64,000 nt of DNA from AP-15 sp963700185 (GTDB lineage: Bacteria > Pseudomonadota > Alphaproteobacteria > ATCC43930 > CGMCC-115725), in contig CAVOWP010000001.1 of assembly GCA_963700185.1 (NCBI GenBank), forward strand, positions 106,658 to 170,657. The letters are read 5' to 3'. Below are positions 45,673 to 54,544 of this stretch, piece after piece. The notes beneath the pieces were generated by a model. It saw only the letters and a program-made list of their open reading frames with translations. It ran no database searches and had not been told where the DNA came from. The stretch's first letter is position 1, and the number at the start of each line of letters is the position of its first letter. Both the position numbers and the translations under genes were made by a program.

Positions 45673-45679
45673 CGCGCGT

Positions 45680-45920
45680 GCCTTGCCCTTGCTGCGGCGG
45701 CCGCATGATCATTGTCGAGGTCTTTGCGCGCGGCGGCGCACCGCGCGGCCCGCCCTCCGGCGCTGGGATCCAGACCTGATCCGATGACCTTCCTTCCCGT
45801 CCCCTGGCAGCATCCATTCGCCGGAACGTCTCCTTCCCGGCGCCGCACCTTTTTCATCCCAGCGTCGGCAAGCGCCGGCAGGGCACCACGGACCGGTTCC
45901 CAACCCCAACAGAGCTTCGG
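45680..45920 (+). mobile_element. IS91-like element 3'-end remnant (element D)
   Basis: PCCGGRMIIVEVFARGGAPR, then GPPSGAGIQT with a stop at 45779 is identical in style to the last 30 residues of transposase A (52137-53343). The DNA after the stop (CTTCCTTCCCGTCCCCTGGC) also matches the sequence after that gene. Only the 3' end of an element is left. Confidence 0.85.
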
Positions 45921-46002
45921 AGCGCCGATTTGCGGCCCCGCTTGACCAGCCGAACCCTTTTTATAGCGTAAAAGAATTCGGCCGCTCGGCCAACGCCGGC
46001 AG

Positions 46003-46873
46003 AACCGTTCCCTGCGAAGACGACGGCGATGTCCGCATCCCCCGCGCCGCTGCTTCCGCATAGCGGGCGCGTTCGGCGTCGTTCTGCGCCAGCGCGTCTT
46101 CACGACCGTGCCAGGCGTCGGCAAAGCGATTGCGCACGCCCGGCCCGTATACTCCTGCGGCCAGTTATAGCCACGGACGAGGTCAAAGACGGTCGTGCGC
46201 AGGGTATCGTCTCCGCTAGCTGCGACCGCCCGCGTTTTTGCTCCCGCTGCGGCGAAGGATTTCAAGAAGCAACATAGAACCGGGTTCCCATCAATACGCC
46301 GTCAGCGCCGAGCATCAGCGCCGCCGCCAACCCGCGCCCATCTGTGATCCCGCCAGCAGCCACCACAGGCACGTTGCGGCCTGAACGCGCAACCATATCA
46401 ACGACCGCCGGAACCAGAGGCAGCGTCGAGCGCCCGCCGCCATGACCGCCGGCCTCGGTACCTTGGGTGACAATAATGTCCGCGCCTTCCTTCAGCACCG
46501 TGCGGGCTTGGGCGAGGTGCTGCACCTGACAGATTGCCAGCGCTCCTGCTTTCTTGATCTTGGGCAGGAACGGTGCTGCGTCACCGAATGACAGCATAAT
46601 CGCCACCGGGTGGTAACTCAGGGCCAGGTCGAGCGATGCAGGCCGTTCCGCCAGCGTCCATGTGATGAAGCCGCAGCCGACAGGGTGGTTGCCGGCCGCG
46701 CCGAATTCCCGTTCCAACCAATCGGGGTACGCGTAACCGCCCCCGATAATCCCGAAGCCACCCGCTGCGCTAACTGCTCCTGCTAGTGCACCTCCTGAGA
46801 CGAAGCCCATTGGAGCCAGGATGACAGGATGCTCGATACTTAGCAGCCTGGTGAGACTTGTGTTAAACGGCAT
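46003..46873 (-). pseudogene. Nitronate monooxygenase (2-nitropropane dioxygenase type), frameshifted
   Basis: The ATG at 46873 starts MPFNTSLTRLLSIEHPVILA and APMGFVSGGALAGAVSAAGG, followed by IIVTQGTEAGGHGGG with the catalytic-region His, and PVVAAGGITDGRGLAAALML with the FMN phosphate loop GADGVLMGTRF. The frame then stops at 46262. Two further frames carry the rest: AASGDDTLRTTVFDLVRGYN with WPQEYTGRA, and RNRFADAWHGREDALAQNDA. So at least two frameshifts (near 46262 and 46130) break a gene of about 320 codons. It would oxidise alkyl nitronates. Confidence 0.85.
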
Positions 46874-47004
46874 TCTTCACGCTCCGATTTTCGAGATTCT
46901 GCACGCGGTCAGTGATAGTCGACCTCATCCTGCTGCATGGACCGGGTGCCGGACAGATCTCCACAAACCTGCCCTTTCAATTCAATACCAAGGTTGCCTC
47001 GCCC
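46874..47004. other. Short intergenic region
   Basis: No signal is recognised. Confidence 0.3.
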
Positions 47005-47377
47005 TCACCGCCGGGCGTACCTTGGCATCCGCTTCCCAGGCAGCAAGTCATATGCGCCCCGCCACCCAGGCAGCGCGCCTATCCGCTGCAACCATGCTTT
47101 TATCGCGGGATGGCTGGCGGCGAAATCGTAGCCGGTTTCTTCCTTCGGATACTGGAGATATCCGATTACGGATAGATCAGCCACGGTTGGCCGCTCACCG
47201 ATCACGAAGGCTTGGTCAGAGAGATGCCTCTCCAGGATTCCAAGGAAGTCATCAAGCCGGTCTTTAAGAAACTTGAGTACATCTGGATTGGGCGACGGCG
47301 TCAGAACGCGCTGATAGCGGTACGTCGCCATGTAGCCGGTCAGCTTATGATTATCCCAGAACAGCCAACGCAGGATT
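47005..47377 (-). pseudogene. Glutathione S-transferase, C-terminal half
   Basis: SILRWLFWDNHKLTGYMATY, then FLKDRLDDFLGILERHLSDQ and AFVIGERPTVADLSVIGYLQ show the all-helical GST domain, including the buried N-cap Asp of the T-V-A-D-x-S motif. The thioredoxin-fold half is missing. Upstream the gene is cut by an IS3-type terminus (GAGGTGGACCCCGTTTGTGA at 47377 onward). A protein could start at 47331 but would lack the glutathione site. Confidence 0.8.
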
Positions 47378-47786
47378 GAGGTGGACCCCGTTTGTGAGAC
47401 AGCCGGAGCCGCTTCTTAAGGTGTAGCCCGGCCGGTTTTGATATCGGCTCCGATCATTGTCGGTGCAGTAGCTGGTGCAACGCCTCTGCTTTTCGAATTA
47501 TCAACATCAATTGTTTTGTTGATTGTGGTGCCTGTGGGTATGTGGGCGAAGGCGAGCATTTCCCCGCTTTCCGAGCTCGCTCGGGAAGCGGGGAAGCGCA
47601 GCCGGTCGGCACCGCCGATCGTCCACATATCCACAGGCCTTTCTGGTAAATTTGCTGCGGTGTGCGATAACCGAGGCTCTGGTGCTGGCGCTCTGTGTTG
47701 TAAAAGTCCAGCCAGGCGCCAATACCGGTCTTGGCTTCGGCCACACTCGCATAAGCATGGAGGTAGGCGAGTAGCGCGGCGCGTTT
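47378..47786 (-). pseudogene. IS3-family orfB C-terminal fragment with element end
   Basis: YLHAYASVAEAKTGIGAWLD and FYNTERQHQSLGYRTPQQIY are the last part of an IS3 integrase core, downstream of the final Glu. The DNA from 47378 to 47400 (GAGGTGGACCCCGTTTGTGA) is the outer end of such an element. On the upstream side the frame is entered from the 3' end of a group II intron, so the intron sits in the IS3 gene. Confidence 0.8.
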
Positions 47787-48170
47787 CAGCACCGCGCTCT
47801 CTCAGAACCGGACGTGAACCTCTCGATTCATCCGGCTCCCGTCATCTGACCGTTGGTCCCAGGCTCCAGTGGGCAAACAGGGCCGGGTCACGCCGTTTGA
47901 GCGAGCGCAGCCAGTCCCAGGTGGCGATGGTATGTCCCCGGAACCGCTTGTATTTACGAGTGCCCCAGCGAACGATAAAGGCATCGATCGTGCGGAGCTC
48001 CTCCTGAAGCTTCGAGGGGTAGAATCGGCCAAAGTAGCGCGCCCAGCCCGTCAGGACTGGGTTAACCCAAGCGGCGATCTGAGCCAGTTCAAGATCGCTT
48101 CGACGATGCATTCGCCAACGGCGTACGCTGAACCGCATCCTCTTGCGGTGGCGTCCTGCCGCGTCGATAT
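47770..48170 (-). mobile_element. Group II intron 3' remnant with maturase tail
   Basis: On the minus strand RRWRMHRRSDLELAQIAAWV, NPVLTGWARYFGRFYPSKLQ and VRWGTRKYKRFRGHTIATWD are the GIIM maturase domain of a second intron type. It is followed by domain V (GAGCCGGATGAATCGAGAGG and TTCACGTCCGGTTCTG) and domain VI arms GCGCGG and CCGCGC, then CTACTCGCC. The exon that follows is IS3 orfB. The reverse transcriptase domain is missing. Confidence 0.82.
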
Positions 48171-48360
48171 GCGTGACACTGCGATCGTCGGACACCGCAA
48201 TTTCGCCATCGAGCAGATCTCGCGTGCCTGCCCGGCCATGTTGTCAACAGATCTGAGCCCGGACCATCGCCGGCCATTTCCCCTGCGTTGCTGACGATGG
48301 TCGCGGAGCGAAACGAGCTCCATCCCGCGCCCATGAACTACCGGGTCGGAGATCGGTAGA

Positions 48361-48672
48361 TCAGGCGAAAAGAGGCTGAGCCGGGGGCGAAGAAACCGGT
48401 GCCACTGTCGGCGATCGCTGCACTAAGTCGGCGGCGCGGATCCAAAAGCGCTCGAGCCGACGAAGCGTGACGCCGGCGGCCTGAAGATCGTCAGCGCTCA
48501 CAGCGGTCTGCGACAGCATCTCGGCATGGCGCCGATGCATCGCGGTCAGGCGGTCTCGCAATTTGATCCCTTTTTCGGTCAATCGAACGTGAATCGAGCG
48601 CCGATCGTGCACCGAGCGCTCGTGCGAGAGATATTCGTTCTCCACCATTTTCCTGACGTTGTAGGAGACGCG
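48361..48672 (-). pseudogene. MarR-family regulator, N-truncated
   Basis: VSYNVRKMVENEYLSHERSV and HDRRSIHVRLTEKGIKLRDR are the recognition helix end and wing (D-R-R-S-x-x-V-x-L-T-x-K-G) of a MarR winged helix. The first two or three helices are replaced by a hydantoinase fragment at 48673. It cannot bind DNA as it stands. Confidence 0.8.
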
Positions 48673-48675
48673 TCT

Positions 48676-48815
48676 TCACCGCCAATTCTTGGAGGTGGTG
48701 AACATGATAACGGCCATCGACGACGATGCCGATGTCGGCCGAGGTGCCGCCGACATCGAAGGTGATCAGCCGATCGAGCTCCCGACGCCGCCGTCCACCG
48801 GCCGGCGCCTGATCT
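48676..48815 (-). pseudogene. Hydantoinase/oxoprolinase (HyuA) fragment
   Basis: ELDRLITFDVGGTSADIGIV and VDGRYHVHHL match the D-x-G-G-T-(S/T)-x-D-(I/V) ATP-site strand of N-methylhydantoinase/5-oxoprolinase subunits. Only about 40 residues remain, joined to the MarR remnant. Confidence 0.65.
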
Positions 48816-48859
48816 CGAAACGCCCATTTTTTTCAAATTACCCCCCTAAAAGGATCAGA

Positions 48860-48967
48860 ATGGGCGAAAAGCTGGACCCCGAAGCCAAGCGGCTGCGCAA
48901 CGTCTCGTCGGGCGAATTGGCCGATGCAATCGGCGCGCTCGAGGCGCGCGTGGAGGCGGCAGTCTGA
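48860..48967 (+). CDS. Short hypothetical ORF of phage type
   Basis: MGEKLDPEAKRLRNVSSGEL and ADAIGALEARVEAAV form one amphipathic helix of 35 residues. It is preceded by AAAAGGATC and followed directly by the methylase fragment. Its origin in a prophage is a guess from the neighbour. Confidence 0.35.
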   Translation: MGEKLDPEAKRLRNVSSGELADAIGALEARVEAAV

Positions 48968-49370
48968 TTTCCCGCCGGCGCTGGTCGAGCCGTGCATCCT
49001 CGCCGGCACCAGCGAGCGCGGCGTCTGCCCATGTTGCGGCGCGCCGCGGGTGCGGGTAATCAAGAGCAAGATCACCGGCAGGTTAGACTTCGATGGCATA
49101 GACCGCGGCACCGATAAGCGCGGCAGGCGGCTGCGGTGCGGGGAGAGCGAGAAGACCACGACCGGCTGGCGCGCCTCGTGCTCCTGCAAAGCCGGCGCTG
49201 CGGTACCGGCGACCGTGCTCGACCCATTTCTCGGCGCCGGCACGACGCGCGCCAGCCGATCGTCATGACCGATCAAGCATCCCTTCCGGGCCGGCGACCC
49301 TTTGCCGTCAGTTCTGCCGAGAATTACCGCGCGATGGCGATCGCCAAGAGCACCTTCAGCAATCGATGCG
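48966..49370 (+). pseudogene. DNA methyltransferase (N4/N6) C-terminal fragment
   Basis: DFPPALVEPCILAGTSERGV and CPCCGAPRV show the zinc-finger-like insert of phage-type site-specific methylases. VPATVLDPFLGAGTT is the S-adenosylmethionine motif (D-P-F-x-G-(S/A)-G-T-T). After it the frame shifts, and AENYRAMA (E-N-x-x-Y type) appears in another frame near 49320. The catalytic (D/S)PP(Y/W) part is missing. Confidence 0.7.
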
Positions 49371-50204
49371 GTAGGCCTCGCCCTCGTCACAGATCCGGAC
49401 TTGACACTCTCGCGTCATCCGGCTCGTGCCACCGAACGAAGGCGGCTCGGGGTGAGACTCCCCGGGCCGGCTCGGCAGCGTTGCGGAAACGTCGGGGCCT
49501 GATCCCGGCAGGCAAGGTTGAGAGAGGCGAGCGCAAGCGAACCGCCGATGAAGTGTCGAAAGCGGATTAGGCGATGTCGAAACGGGCTTTCCCCATCCGT
49601 CGAGATAAACGATGTCGGCTAGCGGGCCTCGACCGACCGGTCCGAACCGCCCCATCGGGTAGCCGATCGGCAGGATGGCGTAGGAGTGGAAGCCTGGCGG
49701 GATGCCCATCGCGGCCTCCGTCTCTTTCTCATACGTCAAGTGCCGGGTCGTCAAAGTCGCGCCGAGGCCGAGCGCACGCGCCGCAAGCAGCATGTTCTGC
49801 ACCGCAGGGTAGATCGACGAGCCGGCGGAGCGGGTCGGCGAGGCGCCCTCTAGGCAGGCGACGATCCACACCGGCGCCTCGTGATAGTGATTTGTCAGAT
49901 ATTCGTTGGCCGAGCGTGTGCGCTGGTAACTCCCAGCCGACTGCCCCGGCGGCGCAGGGCTGGCATCGTAACGCGGCCCGACCACCTCGTCGAATGCCTT
50001 GTTGTAATAGACCTGTACTTTCTTTTTGATTTCCGGGTCCTTCAACACCAGAAAGCGCCAACGCTGGGTATTGCCGCCGCTCGCGGCGGCTTGACCGGCC
50101 AATAAGATGTTACGGATCAACTCGTCGGGCACCGGGTCGGGCTTGAGGCGCCGCATCGCCCGCGTCGAGTGAATGATCTCGAATACGTCCGTTCCTTCGG
50201 GCAT
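49356..50204 (-). CDS. Nitroreductase-family flavoprotein
   Basis: The ATG at 50204 with AGGAGG upstream starts DVFEIIHSTRAMRRLKPDPV, the FMN-binding S-x-R-(A/S)-x-R block. ILLAGQAAASGGNTQRWRFL holds the A-(P/A)-S-x-x-N-x-Q motif, and AARALGLGATLTTRHLTYEK and IPPGFHSYAILPIGYP complete the fold. Homology ends near LADIVYLDGWGKP at about 49590; the 80 residues beyond are low-complexity and suggest that the original stop was lost at a junction. It reduces nitro groups or quinones with NAD(P)H. Confidence 0.85.
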   Translation of the reverse strand: MPEGTDVFEIIHSTRAMRRLKPDPVPDELIRNILLAGQAAASGGNTQRWRFLVLKDPEIKKKVQVYYNKAFDEVVGPRYDASPAPPGQSAGSYQRTRSANEYLTNHYHEAPVWIVACLEGASPTRSAGSSIYPAVQNMLLAARALGLGATLTTRHLTYEKETEAAMGIPPGFHSYAILPIGYPMGRFGPVGRGPLADIVYLDGWGKPVSTSPNPLSTLHRRFACARLSQPCLPGSGPDVSATLPSRPGESHPEPPSFGGTSRMTRECQVRICDEGEAYRIDC

Positions 50205-50268
50205 CCCATCCTCCTTTCACTCCACCGCCCGATCAGCATTCGGAGCGCGCCGAACCGATCAGACAGCC

Positions 50269-51521
50269 TTAGCACATGACGCCGTGCGCTGTCCGGTTGG
50301 GATGCACCCTAATCAGCCTCCGCCACACCAGGCTCAATCCGCAGATGCCTAGACCGGCCATGATTAGGATCGCCGTCGGAGGGCCGACTTGTCCCGACAG
50401 GATGCCGATCATCACCACACCGATCGGGCCAGTGCCGATACACATGGTCACGATTCCCATCACGCGCGATCGCGTCGCCGGTGGCGCTTCGGTGAGAATC
50501 AAGGTCGTCTGCATGTTCGAGAAGGCGGCGGTGCCGAGCCCGCCGATTAGCAACAGCACAAAGGCGAGCAAGTACCACGGGGATAGGGCCATCGCCGCAA
50601 GGCCGATTAGGAACAGCAGCGATCCGCGAAGCAGGGCGCGGCGTCCATCCAGGCGTATCCACCCGATCAGACAGTGGGATGCCGATCGCGATGGCGCCGA
50701 GCGGCTCCGCCGCAGCGAGCGCGCCGACCAGGATAGGCGAGACCTGAAACACATCGAGCCCGATCGGTGCGATCAGCGCGGAATAGGAGAACGCAAACAT
50801 GTTCATGATGATCGATACCAGCACGACGGCGAGTATCGCCGGGTTGGCGCGAGCCACCGCGACCGCTTCGGCAATGTCGATGGCAATTCGGCCAAACCGC
50901 AGCTTGCCGCGGCTCCTGGCGAAAATCGAGGCCGCTGACGGTAAGACCGGCCGCAAGATAGAGAGCTGCAGACAGAAAATAAGCACCGCCCAAACCTAAT
51001 GTCTGATAAGCCGCACCTCCGGCCAGCGGACCTAACACCCTGGCGAAGCTGTTGGTTAGCGAATCAAATGCGACGGCCGGAGCGACCTGATCGGGCGCGA
51101 CAACTTCCCCGATCATGCGTCGACGCACGGCGAGCTCCATCGCCCACACGATACCTGCGGCGATGCCGCCAACGGCAATATGCCAGACCCGGATCTGCGC
51201 GGAGAACGCGAGCGCGCACAGCACCGACGAGTTCACGGCCATGACGAAAAGCTGCGTCAGCAGCAATCGCTTGCGATTCAGCGCCTCGCCGACCACGCCG
51301 GCGATCGTGCCGATGAACAGCATCGGCAAGCTGCGAGCAACCGTTACCAGAGCGACCAAGACGGTCGAATGGGTGACCTCGTAAGTGAAGATTCCGGCAA
51401 CCAGCAGCTCGAGCCAGCGCATCGCATTGCCGATCCCGCCGGCAAACCACAAGCGTAGATAGCTCGGCGTCGCGAGAAACCCCCGCAGCTTGCTCGCTGA
51501 TGTGATTAACTCGGAAGCCAT
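50269..51521 (-). pseudogene. MFS transporter, two frameshifts
   Basis: Frame one (51521 to about 50910) gives the first six membrane helices, including GVVGEALNRKRLLLTQLFVM, the loop 2-3 motif. Frame two (to about 50680) gives NPAILAVVLVSIIMNMFAFS and GALAAAEPLGAIAIGIPLSD. Frame three (to 50269) gives LLRGSLLFLIGLAAMALSPW and the last helices (PTAILIMAGLGICGLSLVWR). Together they make a normal 12-helix transporter of about 415 residues. It may be a true pseudogene or carry sequencing indels. Substrate is unknown. Confidence 0.85.
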
Positions 51522-51790
51522 TCTTTAAGGGCCCGCTGCGGGTCCAACGCTGCCGCGCACGACGAAACGGTTCCTCGCTGATCGACCGTTCTCTTCGCGG
51601 ATGGCTGCTTTAGCGATAACGGGTTTCTTCGCCGAAGGTCGAGTGGTGCTCTTATCCGACATTCACCGGGGTTTTCGCGTGGTTTGAACGCCAGGATCGC
51701 CGTTCCGGGAAGGCTCGCGCAATAGTCTGTCTCGAATGTCCGCTTTCCAAATATCCATGGAGCTTGGAGATAGGCCGGCTTCGTGAAGGG
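51522..51790. other. Gene-free stretch
   Basis: This is the upstream region of the MFS gene up to the edge of IS91-like element A. No gene is seen. Confidence 0.4.
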
Positions 51791-52136
51791 TTTCGGATGC
51801 CGGCCTGTCGTTGAAGCGTGCAGCCGAGCCGAGGGCCGGCGTCCGAAAGCCTCCGAAGAAGGAACCCGCGGGAAGGCGGTGAGCGGCTGGCCGGCTATGG
51901 GGATTTGAGGTCTGAGCGGCTGTAGCCGTGGATGGTTTTGCGGAGATCGGCGAGAGCTGAGCGCCGGTGATGACAGCGGGGTGGTCGGTGCTGCGGTGCT
52001 CGATGGCCTGATCGGGGACTGGTCCGTGATGTCGTGCCAGTGTTCGCAGGTGCCAGAGTGAAATGGTCACGACGCCGGGAACGGAATGTTCTGGCGAATG
52101 GACGGTGCCAGGGGACGGGAAGGAAGCTCATCGGAA

Positions 52137-53343
52137 TCAGGTCTGGATGCCAGCGCCGGAGGGCGGGCCGCGGGGTGCGGCGCCGCGGGCAAAGACCTCG
52201 ACAATGATCATGCGGCCGCCGCAGCAAGGGCACGGTGGGCGATGATCGGTCGCGGTGTCCCGATCGGCGGTGTCGTGCACTGCCGGCGGATCAACCTCCG
52301 CCATTGGAGCGGCCATCAACTGCCTGGCGCGCGCGATGTTGGCCTTGCAGCTGGCGCTGGCCAGCAGCCCGTAGTGGCGGATGCGATGAAACCCCTTTGG
52401 TAGAACGTGCAGCAGGAAGCGCCTGATGAACTCGTCGGCGCTGAGCGTCATCGTGCAGTACCGGGCCGGCCCGTTGCGGCGATAGTCCTTGTAGCGGAAG
52501 GTCACGCCGCGCTCGTCGAGACGCGATGAGGCGACTGTTCGAGATGGCGACGCGATGGGTGTAGCGGGCGAGATAGGCAAGCACTGCTTCTGGCCCAGCG
52601 AAGGGCGGCTTGGTGTAGACGAACCATTTCTTCCGCTTGAGCGGTGCGAGACGTGCGGCGAAGGCCTCGCGGCGATGCAAGTCCTGGATGTTGCCAAAGA
52701 ACGTGAGCCGGCCTGCCGCGTGGGCGTCGGCGAGCGCCGTCAGGAACAGCCGCCGGAACAGGCGGGAAAGCACTCGCACCGGCAGAAGAAAGCCGGGCTT
52801 GCAGCGCACCCAGCGCGTCGCGTCGAGCGATATCCCGCCACCCGGCACAATCATATGAACGTGCGGATGGTGGGTCATTGTCGAGCCCCAGCTGTGGAGC
52901 ACGGCGGTGGCGCCGATGCGAGCGCCGAGGTGCCTGGGATCGGCGGCGATCGTGAGCAGCGTCTCGGCCGCCGTGCGGAACAGCAGGTCGTAGACGACCG
53001 CCTTGTTCTGATAGGCGATCGGAGAGATCTCGGCGGGCAGCGTGAAGACGACGTGGAAATAGCCGACCGGCAGCAGATCGGCCTCGCGCGCCGCAAGCCA
53101 ATCCTGCGCCGCCGCGCCCTGACACTTTGGGCAATGGCGGTTGCGGCACGAGTTGTAGGCGATGCGGCTGTGGCCGCAATCCTCGCAGCGCTCGACATGC
53201 CCGCCGAGCGCGGCCGAGCGGCATTGCTCGATCGCCGACATGACCTGGAGCTGACCCAGGCTCACATGCCCGGCATTGGCCTGGCGCCAGTCGGCACCAT
53301 GGTGATGAAAGACGTCTGCGACCTCCAGCCTCGGGCGGCGCAC
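52137..53343 (-). pseudogene. IS91-family HUH transposase, frameshifted (element A)
   Basis: The N-terminal zinc-binding part is present (HVERCEDCGHSRIAYNSCRN and RHCPKCQG), followed by the HUH motif in MTHHPHVHMIVPGGG and the Tyr block VLAYLARYTHRVAISNSRLI. Just after, near 52525, the frame shifts, and FRYKDYRRNGPARYCTMTLS, then CPCCGGRMIIVEVFARGAAP carries on to 52137. Family members nick and replicate single-stranded DNA by a rolling-circle route. Confidence 0.9.
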
Positions 53344-53353
53344 GGCCGCCCGG

Positions 53354-54285
53354 CTACGTGCCGGGTCGCGGTCTCCCGTCGATCGATGGTGCCAGCCGGT
53401 CGAGGGGGCTGGTTACGGCCCGGATCGTGGTATTGGCGACGCGGGTGTAAAGCGCCGTGGTGTCGAGTTTGGCATGGCCCAGAAGTGTCTGAATCACGCG
53501 AATATCGACATCTTGCTCGAGGAGGTGCGTGGCGAAACTGTGCCGCAGTGTGTGTGGCGACACGCGCTTCTTGATCCCTGCGGCCTGGGCGGCGGCACGG
53601 ACAGCGCGGCAGAGCTGGCGGGCCGACAGCGGCTCGACCGGGTTGCGGCCGGGAAACAGCCAGCCTCCCGGTAGCAGCAGGCTGCGCCGCCGCCCCTCCC
53701 GCCACCAGGCGCGCAGCAGTTGGAGCAGCTGCGGTGACAGCATTGCGTGGCGGTCCCCCGCTTTCGCGAGGGCAGGCTCTTGCGCCCCTTGCCGCGCTCG
53801 ACGCGCAGCAGCATGCGCTCGGAATCGATGTCGCCGACCTTGAGCGCGACCACTTCCGAGACGCGCAGCCCAGCACCATAGGCGGTGGCGAACGCCGCCT
53901 TGTACTTCGGCGCTGTTGCCGCGCGCAGCAGCACTGTCACCTCCTCGACGCTGAGCACCGCCGGTATCCGCCGCGGCTGCGGCACGACGGTGAGCCGGCG
54001 CGACAGGTCCGGCCGGTCCAGCGTCACCGTGAAGAAGAAGCGCAGGGCCGAGACCGAGCTGTTGATGCTCGGCGGCTGCATGCCGATCCGCGTCTGGTGC
54101 AGTTGGAACAGACGTAGGTCTTCCGCCGTCGCCGTGTCGGGCGAGCGGCCGATGAAGGCCGCGAATGACCGGACCTGGCGGACATAATCGCGACGCGTGT
54201 GCTCATTGAAACCGCGCACGGTCATGTCTTCGATCATGCGCGCCCGCAATGGGCTGATGGGCCGAGGTGAAGTATCGGAGGTCAT
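53354..54285 (-). pseudogene. Tyrosine recombinase of element A, broken by a 22-bp insertion
   Basis: The start MTSDTSPRPISPLRARMIED is normal. GAGLRVSEVVALKVGDIDSE holds the first catalytic Arg. After GKGRK, 22 bases (about 53757-53778, CCCTCGCGAAAGCGGGG-like) interrupt the frame. The rest continues as HAMLSPQLLQLLRAWWREGR and then HTLRHSFATHLLEQDVDIRV and LLGHAKLDTTALYTRV with the His, Arg, His and Tyr. The inserted bases look like half a REP unit. Confidence 0.88.
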
Positions 54286-54428
54286 CGGGGCTCTCTCCCG
54301 GGCTGAAGGTTGCTGCACCTTCGATGCTCGGGATCGGATGCCCCGACCGTCACGCACTACCGCGCATTACCTCGCCGAAAACGCGCCGACCGCAACCCGT
54401 GGTCCCTCCCGCGCGAGCGGGTTCGTTC

Positions 54429-54544
54429 TCCGGCGCTTCCCCGTCATCGGGGGCTGCCGAGACGAACGGGGAGGTTTGCCCCTCAACGGCCATTAACCGG
54501 CACCGCCCGGATGGTGCCGCAGGGTGGGGAGCGGATCTGGCAGA
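54429..54544. other. Short gap between element A and the cargo gene
   Basis: No feature is recognised. Confidence 0.3.

Larger units (their letters stand above)
51791..54428 (-). mobile_element. IS91-like element A (recombinase plus HUH transposase)
   Basis: One end carries an inverted repeat, TTTCGGATGCCGGCC (51791-51805) against GGCCGGCGTCCGAAA (51834-51848). The other has the hairpin CCCGC-GCGA-GCGGG followed by TTCGTTC (54408-54428). Both resemble the ends of element B. Inside are a frameshifted transposase and a recombinase broken by a 22-bp insertion, so this copy is dead. Confidence 0.75.
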
